Shown: positions 46,240 through 54,900 of the stretch, piece after piece
How positions within the stretch are numbered: the stretch's first letter is position 1
How the letters are laid out: each line of letters opens with the position of its first letter
Source: CAYSCZ01 sp051155775
GTDB taxonomy: Bacteria; Bacteroidota; Bacteroidia; Cytophagales; Cyclobacteriaceae
DNA length: 64,000 nt
Direction of reading: 5' to 3'
Assembly (NCBI GenBank): GCA_051155775.1
Contig: DAXETV010000021.1
Coordinates: 38,625 to 102,624 of the forward strand
Notes under the pieces: model-generated
What the model saw: only the letters and a program-made list of their open reading frames with translations
Told to the model about the DNA's origin: nothing
Databases searched by the model: none
Program-made: the position numbers and the translations under genes

Positions 46240-46686
46240 TCAAGAAATTTTTATTGTCCTTGAAGGTTTTCTCTTAGCCTCTTCTTTTTTAGGTATTAAA
46301 AGGCTTAAGATACCGTCATGATACTTAGCTTCAATCTTGTCAGACTCTACTGTGTTTGGTAGATAGAAGGAGCGTTTAAATGATTGATAGCTAAATTCCT
46401 TACGTGTAAATGTTTTGTCATTATCCTTCTCAGTATCCTGTGAAGACACCTCAGATTGAATGGTAAGCATATCATTATCTAATTCTATCTGAAAATCTCC
46501 TTTTTTCATTCCAGGTGCTGCCATTTCAACGCTGAAATCTTCAGCAGTTTCTACGATGTTGACCTGTGGCAAGGTAGAACCTTCGCTGGTCCGATTTGAC
46601 AGTCCGAAGAAATCTTTGGTGAAGAAATCATCAAAAAATGTGTTTGATAATAATGGACTAAATTTTTGTAAGCTATTCATAATCAA
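46240..46686 (-). CDS. Small heat-shock protein, Hsp20/alpha-crystallin family
   Basis: ATP-independent holdase chaperone, 148 residues, forming large oligomers that hold unfolding proteins. The alpha-crystallin domain (about 40-140) includes LPQVNIVETAEDFSVEMAAP, GMKKGDFQIELDNDMLTIQS and YQSFKRSFYLP with the LLIPKKEE-type tail. The C-terminal I-x-I-like element (RTIKIS) is present. It has its own terminator and a 232-base upstream region separating it from degP. It is the most similar in design to the Hsp20 at 49153-49599 (same N-terminal plan with F-D-D-F-F). Confidence 0.93.
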   Translation of the reverse strand: MIMNSLQKFSPLLSNTFFDDFFTKDFFGLSNRTSEGSTLPQVNIVETAEDFSVEMAAPGMKKGDFQIELDNDMLTIQSEVSSQDTEKDNDKTFTRKEFSYQSFKRSFYLPNTVESDKIEAKYHDGILSLLIPKKEEAKRKPSRTIKIS

Positions 46687-46862
46687 TAAGTTTTAATGTT
46701 AAACAATATATTTCATCCTATCTTGAAAAATCACTGCCCGATGCAGTGCACCTGATACATTAAAATTTATCGATAACTAAATGAAACCATGGTTTAATTT
46801 TTTTGCAACAAACTATATACCAGAAGATTAAAATGCATTTTTGTCAACTTTTCACTGATAAA

Positions 46863-46880
46863 ATGTCAGTTTTATGACAT
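46863..46880. promoter_or_regulatory. Inverted repeat upstream of the Hsp20 gene
   Basis: ATGTCA (46863-46868), six-base spacer, TGACAT (46875-46880): a perfect operator-like dyad about 180 bases ahead of the Hsp20 start at 46686. A further TTGTCA and TGATAA occur in the adjacent 30 bases. It is not the CIRCE element. A related dyad lies ahead of the third Hsp20 gene. Confidence 0.35.
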
Positions 46881-46918
46881 TGCCCAACGGATAGTGTGCC
46901 TCCGTTGAGCTGTCAAAA

Positions 46919-48433
46919 TTACATTCCAAATGCATAAAACTGTTTACCTGGAAGATCTTCATAAATTCCCTCGATCAAGACCCCGCCTTCTACATTTTCC
47001 AAAGCCTTTGATAAATCTTTAGTGTTTTTAATTGATTTCTTATCAACTTTTGTAATGATAAAACCTTCCCGGATGTCAGTATAGCTTCTCAATTTTCCCG
47101 CATATAATTTTTTCACCCGCACGCCGCCTTCAACATCCAGTTTTTCAGCCGTTTCATCATCAATATCTTCAAATTCAGCACCTAATTTATTAAAAACCTC
47201 ATTTCTGTTGTTTGCCAGGAACCTTGTTTCCCCCTCCCTATTTTTCAGTTTAGCTTTCAGGTTTATAGTGTTTTCTCCTCTGATCACTTTCAGGGCTACC
47301 TCGTCCCCAGGTCTGTGACGCGCAATCAATTCTTGTAATTCAGGGGCTGTGGATACTTCATCGTCATTTACTTCAATTATTATATCCCCTTTTTTTATTC
47401 CAGCTTCATAGGCTGCACCATTCGCTAACACACTATCTATGTATACGCCTTCATTAACATTCAGATTTTTTTCTTTTACCAGGTTGCCATTGATACCCCG
47501 AATGGTGACTCCCAGATAACCTCTCTGGACAGTGCCGTATTTCAATAAGTCTTCAACAACTTTGGTAACAATGTTTGAAGGTACGGCAAACCCATAACCT
47601 GCATATGCGCCGGTAGGACTAGCGATGGCAGTATTAATTCCGACCAGCCCTCCCTGCAGATTTACAAGAGCCCCACCGCTATTTCCGGGATTTATTGCCG
47701 CATCGGTCTGAATGAATGATTCTACCGCATACTGATCTTTTAATATGTTTATGTTTCTTGATTTTGCGCTTACAATTCCCGCAGTGACTGTAGAGTTCAG
47801 GTTGAATGGATTTCCTACAGCCAATACCCATTCTCCGACCTCGACATTGTCAGAATTTACCATGGGTAAAGTAACCAGATCATTTTCATTGATTTGAATC
47901 AGTGCCAGATCAGTCATTGGATCTGTGCCAACAACTGTGGCTTTATATGATCTATTGTCATGAAGGGTAACTTCTATGTCATCCGCATTATCAATGACAT
48001 GATTATTGGTCACTATGTAACCTTCTTCATTTATTATCACCCCTGATCCGGTACCCACTCTTGCCTGAGGTTTCTGCTTTCGCGGAGCAGGCTGCCTTTG
48101 TTGCGGTCCGAAGAACTGATCAAAGAAATCATCCCTGAAAAATTCCCTAAAAGGGTCAGGTAATGTCTTGTATTGACCGGATCCAGAGGATGGATAGGTT
48201 GCACTTGCTTTAATATGCACTACCGCATCCATAACTTTTTTGGAAACATCTGTAAAATCCAAAGGCACTACTTCACTGTCCTCATTCACAGTAAATACTG
48301 CACCGCTGGATGGTATTTCATCTATATGTTCAATTTTAACCGTATTTTCTTTTTCGGTAAAGTGTGGTGAAATTATAACCACGCCTAACGATACTGCCAA
48401 AGCAACAATACCGCTGATTATATGATTTTTCAT
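46919..48433 (-). CDS. degP: DegP/HtrA-family periplasmic serine protease
   Basis: Degrades or refolds misfolded envelope proteins. The 504 residues start with an export/anchor segment (ISGIVALAVSLGVVIIS). The trypsin-like domain (about 100-300) has the catalytic triad His145 (TNNHVID), Asp175 (DLALI) and Ser252 (NPGNSGGALVN). PDZ1 (about 310-395; QRGYLGVTIRGIN, GAAYEAGIKKGDIIIEVND) and a second PDZ (about 400-500; GFIITKVDKKSIKNTKDL) follow. A Gln/Pro-rich LA-loop region lies at about 90-118. The gene sits between small heat-shock genes on the same strand and starts 17 bases after the stop of the 62-residue gene, so it belongs to the stress operon. Confidence 0.95.
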   Translation of the reverse strand: MKNHIISGIVALAVSLGVVIISPHFTEKENTVKIEHIDEIPSSGAVFTVNEDSEVVPLDFTDVSKKVMDAVVHIKASATYPSSGSGQYKTLPDPFREFFRDDFFDQFFGPQQRQPAPRKQKPQARVGTGSGVIINEEGYIVTNNHVIDNADDIEVTLHDNRSYKATVVGTDPMTDLALIQINENDLVTLPMVNSDNVEVGEWVLAVGNPFNLNSTVTAGIVSAKSRNINILKDQYAVESFIQTDAAINPGNSGGALVNLQGGLVGINTAIASPTGAYAGYGFAVPSNIVTKVVEDLLKYGTVQRGYLGVTIRGINGNLVKEKNLNVNEGVYIDSVLANGAAYEAGIKKGDIIIEVNDDEVSTAPELQELIARHRPGDEVALKVIRGENTINLKAKLKNREGETRFLANNRNEVFNKLGAEFEDIDDETAEKLDVEGGVRVKKLYAGKLRSYTDIREGFIITKVDKKSIKNTKDLSKALENVEGGVLIEGIYEDLPGKQFYAFGM

Positions 48434-48450
48434 ATTATGTTCTTTTTATT

Positions 48451-48639
48451 TTATTTATTCACTTTTTTCCGGACTTCACTTATGTCAGAATACTTTGCGT
48501 CACCATTTTTTCTGTTTGAAATCAACTTAAGTTTAAAAATCTTTTCTTTATCTATTAATCCGTTTATGTAGCTGACGACCAGAATGATGGTAACGTAAAA
48601 TAAGCCTACCAGCGTCATACCCAATGCCAGTAATTCCAT
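48451..48639 (-). CDS. 62-residue membrane protein in the heat-shock operon
   Basis: One N-terminal transmembrane helix (LLALGMTLVGLFYVTIILVVSYI) followed by a basic, hydrophilic tail. The start is decided by an excellent Shine-Dalgarno AAGGAGGTG three to eleven bases ahead. It lies 17 bases before degP and 13 bases after the second Hsp20, so all three are very likely cotranscribed. A role as a membrane partner of DegP or Hsp20 is suggested by context only. No family is recognised. Confidence 0.72.
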   Translation of the reverse strand: MELLALGMTLVGLFYVTIILVVSYINGLIDKEKIFKLKLISNRKNGDAKYSDISEVRKKVNK

Positions 48640-48641
48640 AG

Positions 48642-48650
48642 CACCTCCTT
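48642..48650 (-). promoter_or_regulatory. Strong Shine-Dalgarno of the 62-residue gene
   Basis: On the minus strand AAGGAGGTG, spaced ideally from the ATG at 48639. Strong matches like this are unusual in Bacteroidota, where initiation usually relies on AT-rich leaders. Confidence 0.7.
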
Positions 48651-48652
48651 TT

Positions 48653-49090
48653 TTATTTTACCAATAATTTTTTTGGTCTAGATTCAAGACCTTTTCGTTT
48701 AGCAATCTTAATGGTAAGAATACCGTTATTCATTTCCGCTTTAACCTGATCCGGGTCAGCATTTTTCGGTAACCTGAACATTCGTTGAAAAGATGCATAA
48801 CCATATTCCTTTCTCATCCATTTGTTGTCTTTTTCTTCTTTATTAAATGTTTTTTCAGAGGAGATAGTCAAACAATCATTGCTTATCTCAAGCTTAACAT
48901 CTTTTTTATCCAGTCCGGGTACCGCAACTGAGACTTCAAATGCCTTTTTCTTATCACTTATGTTGACTGATGGGACCGTTGCTATATGTTCTGACGGATT
49001 TTTTTTCTCCTCGATATTTGTCCCAAAAAATTTTTCTACAAGATTCGGAAATTTAGGCTTTATATTACTGGTCCACTTAAATAAGTCCAT
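48653..49090 (-). CDS. Small heat-shock protein, Hsp20 family (divergent copy)
   Basis: A 145-residue Hsp20 with an alpha-crystallin domain (about 40-135): VPSVNISDKKKAFEVSVAVP, GLDKKDVKLEISNDCLTISS and YASFQRMFRLPKNADPDQVK. It differs from the two other copies at the N-terminus (MDLFKWTSNIKPKFPNLVEK) and in the crystallin core, so it is a separate paralogue rather than a recent duplicate. It is preceded by a strong Shine-Dalgarno (AAAGGAGGTTG, 49093-49103) and is the first gene of the unit Hsp20 - 62 aa - degP. Confidence 0.93.
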   Translation of the reverse strand: MDLFKWTSNIKPKFPNLVEKFFGTNIEEKKNPSEHIATVPSVNISDKKKAFEVSVAVPGLDKKDVKLEISNDCLTISSEKTFNKEEKDNKWMRKEYGYASFQRMFRLPKNADPDQVKAEMNNGILTIKIAKRKGLESRPKKLLVK

Positions 49091-49092
49091 AT

Positions 49093-49103
49093 CAACCTCC
49101 TTT
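49093..49103 (-). promoter_or_regulatory. Strong Shine-Dalgarno of the second Hsp20
   Basis: AAAGGAGGTTG read on the minus strand, two bases before the ATG at 49090 with the GGAGG core at optimal spacing. It supports this start and high translation. Confidence 0.7.
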
Positions 49104-49124
49104 CAGTTTAAAAAATTTACACTA

Positions 49125-49145
49125 TGGCAGGTATAAAACCTGCCA
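49125..49145 (-). terminator. Hairpin between the third and second Hsp20 genes
   Basis: TGGCAGGT (49125-49132) pairs perfectly with ACCTGCCA (49138-49145). On the minus strand a T-rich stretch (AAATTTTTT) begins eight bases after the stem. It may terminate the upstream Hsp20 message partially or protect its 3' end. Confidence 0.6.
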
Positions 49146-49152
49146 ATTAATG

Positions 49153-49599
49153 TTAGGCAATGGTAATTTTTCTAGGTGGCTTTGGTTTAGCTTCTTCCTT
49201 TTTAGGAATATTCACTTTTAATATTCCATTTTCGTATTTCGCGCTTATTTTTTCGCCATCTGCTGTGTCTGGTAGTGTGAAAGATCTTTGAAATGACTGA
49301 TAAGCAAACTCCCTTTTGGTGTATCTGCTATTCTCATCTTTTTCTTCCGCTTCCTTATTTGATGAAATAGCCAGAATATTTTGCTCCACATTGATGTTGA
49401 AATCATTTTTGGTCATACCAGGAGCTGCCATTTCTACCTGAAATCCATCGTCATTCTCCATGATATTTACTTTTGGAAGCGTTGTATTGGTAGACGAAAA
49501 ATTGCTTTGTCTCCAATCATTCATTTCTGTGTTAAAGAAATCATCGAACATTCCGCTTAGTGCTGGAAACAAGTCACGATTTGTTCTAATTAGTGTCAT
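49153..49599 (-). CDS. Small heat-shock protein, Hsp20 family
   Basis: A 148-residue holdase. The N-terminal part MTLIRTNRDLFPALSGMFDD with DFFNTEM is the Bacteroidota type, and the alpha-crystallin domain (about 42-140) holds LPKVNIMENDDGFQVEMAAP, GMTKNDFNINVEQNILAISS and YQSFQRSFTLPDTADGEKIS. The C-terminal PRKITIA gives the I-x-I-like oligomerisation motif. It is the first gene of the stress island on the minus strand and is followed by a hairpin before the second Hsp20. Confidence 0.94.
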   Translation of the reverse strand: MTLIRTNRDLFPALSGMFDDFFNTEMNDWRQSNFSSTNTTLPKVNIMENDDGFQVEMAAPGMTKNDFNINVEQNILAISSNKEAEEKDENSRYTKREFAYQSFQRSFTLPDTADGEKISAKYENGILKVNIPKKEEAKPKPPRKITIA

Positions 49600-49682
49600 G
49601 ATAATTGGGTTTAAGGTTTAACAATTGATTTCATTTTGCCTCATTACAAATTTTATTCCAAATGTTTTATTTCTATTTTTGT

Positions 49683-49693
49683 GTCATTATGAC
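49683..49693. promoter_or_regulatory. Inverted repeat upstream of the stress island
   Basis: GTCAT-T-ATGAC, an 11-base perfect dyad about 85-95 bases ahead of the first Hsp20 start (49599). It shares the TGTCA/TGACA half-site word with the dyad at 46863-46880. Confidence 0.3.
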
Positions 49694-49741
49694 GCATATT
49701 TTTTCAGGAGAGCGCTGAAAACAAGCCATAATGTCTTTTCT

Positions 49742-51760
49742 TTAAGTAGTAAGGGCTTTTCTTCTTCGATCCTTATTGTCAGCGATGATTTCTTTGAGCG
49801 GTATGTTAATGATGATTGTGGATCCTTTCCTTCCTGGTCTGGTATCAATTTCCAGGACTGCATTTATGAAGTTTAACCTTGAGTTGATATTTTTCCATCC
49901 ATTACCTTTTCCATGCTTAAAGGCATTGATATCATAGCCGATACCGTCATCTTCAATGGTTAGTGTTAACTCTGTTTTATTATCTGTGGTAAATTGAATA
50001 AACACATGCTTTGCCCTGGCATATTTAATTATATTAGAAATAAACTCCTGAATGATTCTGTATAAGGCTATCTCAGCAATATCATTTAACCGGTGTTTAA
50101 TATCCCCAACATTAAATTCCACAGATAATTGTCCTGACTGATTAATTCTCTTCGCCAATTCATCTAAAGCCAAAAATAGGCCTTGCTTAACAAGTGTACG
50201 GGGCATCAAATTAAAAGCGATGTTCCGAAGTTCTTCATAAATATCACTTAATATCTCTGTTGAATTTTCATAGAGTTGATTTCTATGTTCGACATCACGA
50301 TTATCGGACTGTTTTAGTCCTTCAATATTTAAATTCAGAGCATTTATTAGTTGTCCCATACCATCATGAAGATCGGTAGCAAACCTTTCCCTTTCCTGCT
50401 CCTGTGACTGAATAACAGATTTTATCTGAGCTTCATGCATTGAGGCTTTCTCTCGCTGTAATTCTGCATTTTTTTGCGCTATCGAACGTTTTCTCCATAA
50501 AGCGAATATTGCGGCGACCAGAACAATGGCAATAATCAACCCAATTATTAAAATTAGATTACGTTGTATAGCAAGATCTTGTTTTTCTAACTGAGCTTGC
50601 TGAAGGTCTATTAATTGTTCTTTTTTCTCAGTCTCATATTTTGTTTTTAATTCAAATATTTGTTTGGTCTTATTTTTTTCAAAAAGGCTATCATTGCCAT
50701 TAATGAATGCCAGCAAATTCTGATATGAGGATTTGTAATTGTCTAAGGATGCATAGGCCTCAGCCATCGCTTTGAAGCTTTGAACTTCATAATCGAAGGC
50801 TTTCGATTTTTTAGCGTATTGTATCGCTTTTTTTGAATACTTCAGTGCATCATTAAATTCCAAGGTATTCATACAACTTCCTGAGAGGTTCAGATAGGTT
50901 GATGCCAACTCTTTAAAATTCCTGCTTTTTTTATGGCTTTTAATTGCACTCAGGTAATATTTTTTTGCTTCTTCATAGTTACCCAAGCTATCCAGCGCTA
51001 CGCCTAAGTTGTGGTTAACGTAAGGTATATATCTTTTATATCCTAAGCCCTCATAACCCACAAGAGCCTTTTTAGAATATTCAATGGAGCCTTTAAAATC
51101 TTTTAAATAAATTAAAACAGAAGCAATATTTCCCGTTACAACAGTTGAACCAAATTCAGATCCGACACTGTCATAGATGCTTAGGGCTTTTTTATAATAA
51201 TCCAGCACCATATCATATGCTTTTTGTTTTTTATAAACAATTCCAATATTCCCCAATACCATAGCTACCTGAAACGGGTCATCAGATTGTTTTTCATATA
51301 TCCTCAAAGATTTAAAATAATGATCCAATGATTTATTGTAAATCCCCATCTGATCATAAAGAATACCCAGGTTATTGTGTGTGGCAGCTAACCCTAATGA
51401 ATCATTGAGTACTGTTTTAATTCTCAGGCACTCCTCATGGAAGTATTTGGCACTATCCATCTCACCTATTGCCTCATAAGCATTGGCTAGATTATTATAT
51501 GCATAAGATATTAACGCTTTATTTGCAGAGGATTCGGCAAGCTTTCTGCAGATGTTGGCATACATGAAGGAACTATCAATATCAATATTTTTATAGTACC
51601 ACGAAAGTTCTCCCAGTGTGCGTACTTTTTCTTCAACCTCTTGAAAACCTAAAACTGCCTTAAGGCTGTCAATCTCATCTTGTTGAGCCGTAATGATGGA
51701 AGGACAGGCAAGTAATATTATTAAAATGTAATACCCGGGAAAACTAGAAATCCATCTCAT
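49742..51760 (-). CDS. TPR-domain sensor histidine kinase (NarL/DesK type)
   Basis: A 672-residue sensor kinase. An N-terminal signal (WISSFPGYYILIILLACPSIITA-QQ) is followed by about seven TPR repeats outside the cytoplasm (about 60-390), one transmembrane helix (LILIIGLIIAIVLVAAIFALW, about 403-425), a coiled coil, a HisKA_3 domain with phospho-acceptor His465 in FATDLHDGMGQL, and a HATPase domain (about 560-660; IEDDGIGYD, GKGNGWKNINSRL). The usual partner is a LuxR/NarL-type response regulator, but none is present nearby, so it is an orphan here. It is divergent from the TPR-CHAT gene with a 218-base shared upstream region. Confidence 0.93.
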   Translation of the reverse strand: MRWISSFPGYYILIILLACPSIITAQQDEIDSLKAVLGFQEVEEKVRTLGELSWYYKNIDIDSSFMYANICRKLAESSANKALISYAYNNLANAYEAIGEMDSAKYFHEECLRIKTVLNDSLGLAATHNNLGILYDQMGIYNKSLDHYFKSLRIYEKQSDDPFQVAMVLGNIGIVYKKQKAYDMVLDYYKKALSIYDSVGSEFGSTVVTGNIASVLIYLKDFKGSIEYSKKALVGYEGLGYKRYIPYVNHNLGVALDSLGNYEEAKKYYLSAIKSHKKSRNFKELASTYLNLSGSCMNTLEFNDALKYSKKAIQYAKKSKAFDYEVQSFKAMAEAYASLDNYKSSYQNLLAFINGNDSLFEKNKTKQIFELKTKYETEKKEQLIDLQQAQLEKQDLAIQRNLILIIGLIIAIVLVAAIFALWRKRSIAQKNAELQREKASMHEAQIKSVIQSQEQERERFATDLHDGMGQLINALNLNIEGLKQSDNRDVEHRNQLYENSTEILSDIYEELRNIAFNLMPRTLVKQGLFLALDELAKRINQSGQLSVEFNVGDIKHRLNDIAEIALYRIIQEFISNIIKYARAKHVFIQFTTDNKTELTLTIEDDGIGYDINAFKHGKGNGWKNINSRLNFINAVLEIDTRPGRKGSTIIINIPLKEIIADNKDRRRKALTT

Positions 51761-51797
51761 GAATTGCTGATGATTATAAAATAAATTTAAAAAAAAC

Positions 51798-51830
51798 TAA
51801 AATTAATACTCTTTTTGAATGCAAATCAAA
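51798..51830 (-). promoter_or_regulatory. Candidate promoter of the TPR histidine kinase
   Basis: On the minus strand TAATTTTA (complement of 51798-51805) resembles the -7 box TAnnTTTG in seven of eight positions, and TTTG elements lie 16 and 21 bases upstream (complement of 51822-51825 and 51827-51830), near the -33 spacing. Confidence 0.4.
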
Positions 51831-51933
51831 TTGCTTAGAAAAATTCCTGACGAAATTTAGACCTCATTATGCATTAAAAGTTGATATAACTTAAAGGATA
51901 GTTGTGTTATTACGGGTTAATAAAAACTTTAAT

Positions 51934-51941
51934 TAATTTTG
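51934..51941 (+). promoter_or_regulatory. Candidate -7 box for the TPR-CHAT gene
   Basis: TAATTTTG is a perfect TAnnTTTG, 38 bases ahead of the ATG at 51979. The -33 element is poor. Confidence 0.4.
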
Positions 51942-51978
51942 TATTAATATAAAATCAATACAGCTACTTGAGTCAGAT

Positions 51979-54900
51979 ATGAAATATTTCATCAATCGAT
52001 TATCAGTTATTTATTTCTTCTCACTGATAATTATTTTTTTTGCGAATCTCCCCTCAGCTTACTCCGGAACGAATAGCGATCAATCGGTAAAGGAACTGGA
52101 AGAGAAGCTTAGTAATTACTTGAAGTCGGGTGATAAAGATGAAAAATATTATGCCCAGCTGCTAAATGACCTGGGTTTGGCCTATTGGAAAAATGGATTT
52201 TATACACAGGCAAAAGATACCCTAAGAAAAGCAATTGACATCAAAATAGAAAAATACGGAGAGAAACACGATGAATATTTAGTTTCATTAAGCAATTATG
52301 CCGGTCTACTGGTTGATATCGGATCTTTTGAAAAAGCTAAAAGGTACTATTTTGATGTCCTCAGGATAAATAAATCCCTACATGGTACAGAGTCAATAGA
52401 GTTTGCAAATTCACTGAATAACTTAGGTGAACTATTTATTGAACTGGGAATATATGATAGAGCGCTGGCTTTTTACCAAAAGTCTTTAGAAGTGAGCAAA
52501 GCAATAATCGATAATCATCCCGAGCAGTTCGCCAAATCATTGGCCAGTATAAGTAAATCTTATTTAAAAACAGGAAAGCTTGATAAGGCACTGGGATTTG
52601 TACAGCGGTCCCTTAATGAATACGAAGAAATAGAACTTACCAATTCCATTGATTATCTCGAGACATTGGAAATATTAGGAAATATTTATGAAAGAATGGG
52701 GCGTTTTGGAGAAGCTGAAAAAGTACTTCTGAAAACCCTTGATCTTAAATATTCGATGCCAGATATAGACCAGGTTTATATTGTGGAAACCTTAAATGAC
52801 CTTGGCGTGCTTTATAAAGACCTTGGGAATTATAAGAAAGCTCAAGAATACCTTATTAAGGCAAAAGATGCCAGTGCCAGATCTGTTGGCGACAGGCACC
52901 ATGATTATGCCATTATTGTAAACCACCTTGCAAGTGTTTATAAAACAACAAAAAAATTCGAAAAAGCTAAAAATCTTTATGAAGAATCCTCAGAGATATT
53001 CCTAAATGAATATGGTGAGTACCATCCTAGTTATGCGACTGTATTAAATAATTTAGCGGGTGTCCACCGACAGCTGGGAAATTACGAGGAAGCGAAAGCG
53101 CTATATGAAAAAACGATCAAGATTGATAAGATAGCCCTGGGAATGGATCATCCCGACTACGCCATGACAGTGAATAACCTGGCCATTCTTTATTCAAGCA
53201 TGGGGGATTATGAACATGCAGAGCCACTGTATCAGAAATCACTGGAATTGAGAAAGAATAGTCTTGGTGAAAACCATCCATCTTATGCAAAATCCCTGGA
53301 TAACCTGGGCCTATATTATTTAAGCCATAATCAAGAGGCCAAATCAAAATCATATTTCAATCAGGCCATTCAGATTCAAATTAACCAGGTCAATACAGTT
53401 TTCCCGGCACTGAGTGAAATTGAAAGAGAACAATTCTATACCACAGTCAGGCAGGATGTAGAACGTTTCTCATCCGTCGCTTATCAATTGAAAGATGATA
53501 GTCCTGATATAATTGGTAATCTGTACAACAGTCAGCTGGCTACAAAAGCTATTATTTTCTATGCCTCAGAAAAAATGCGTAATGGGATTCATAATAGTGG
53601 AGACCAGGAATTGATTGATGATTTCATAAGATGGAAATCCTTAAAGTCAAGGCTTGCCAAGTATTACCAGATTGGTGAGAGTAGATTGAAACAAATGAAT
53701 ATCAACCTGGAAGACCTGGAAGATTTCATAAATAACCTGGAAAAGAAATTGTCTTATAAATCAAGAGCATTTAGTGAAAGCCTACAAGACAATCAGATAG
53801 ACTGGAAAGATATCAGATCAAAATTAAATGATGATGAAGCAGCCATTGAGATTGTTAGGTTCAGGGCTTTTAAAAATATTGATAGTGAGGATGAATATAT
53901 CTATGGGTTCAGCGATAAAGTGATGTATGCTGCCCTAATTGTTAAAAAGGATTCATATTTAAATCCTGAATTTGTAATATTTGAGGATGGGAATGTGATG
54001 GAGAAGCAATATTATGCGGCCTTCAAAAACGCATTAAAGTATAATGTAAGGGATATTTACAGCTATAATGTCTTTTGGAAAAAGATTGCTGATAAACTTG
54101 AAGGCGTAAACAAAGTTTATCTTTCTCCTGATGGCGTTTACAATAAGCTTAATCCGAATGCTTTCTATCACAATGAATCAGAAAATTTTCTGATTAATAC
54201 GTTGGATATCGTCTTACTTACCAGTACAAAGGATTTATTTGATAATAAATCCCAGGAAATACAGAATAATGAAGTAGTGCTTGTAGGTAATCCCGATTAC
54301 AATGAAAATCAATCACTCAGTATGCCTGATGCTCTGGCATCTTCTAAAGAGATCAGAAATTTTAGTGGATTTCCTTTTAAAAGCCTTCCGGGAACAGAAA
54401 TAGAAGTGCAATCAATAAGTAATAGGTTTGAGGAATCTGGCTGGGATTATCAAAAATACTTATATGATGATGCCACTGAGGAATCAATCAAAAATGTAAA
54501 CCATCCAAGAATACTTCATATCGCCAGCCACGGTTACTTTTTGGGGGATGAGGGATTCACATTTAATGTAGCTAATGTAACCAGGCATAATCCATTATTT
54601 AAGTCGGGTTTAATATTATCCAATGCTAATCAGTCCATCAAAAACTTCATAGATGGAAAAAAAATCGATACCAACCGTGAAGACGGTATATTAACAGCTT
54701 ATGAGGCTATGAATTTGAATTTGGGAGGGACCGATTTAGTGGTTTTATCTGCTTGTGAAACAGGGTTAGGAGAAATAAGAAATGGTGAAGGGGTTTATGG
54801 ATTGCAAAGAGCATTTAAGGTTGCAGGTGCTAATAATTTAATTATTTCCTTATTTAAGGTCCAGGACCAGGAAACTCAGGTCCTGATGACGATGTTTTAC

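Noticed and set aside
46885..46907. Hairpin CAACGGA/TCCGTTG behind degP as a terminator
   Set aside because: The stem is short and no T tract follows on the minus strand; left as a weak structure.
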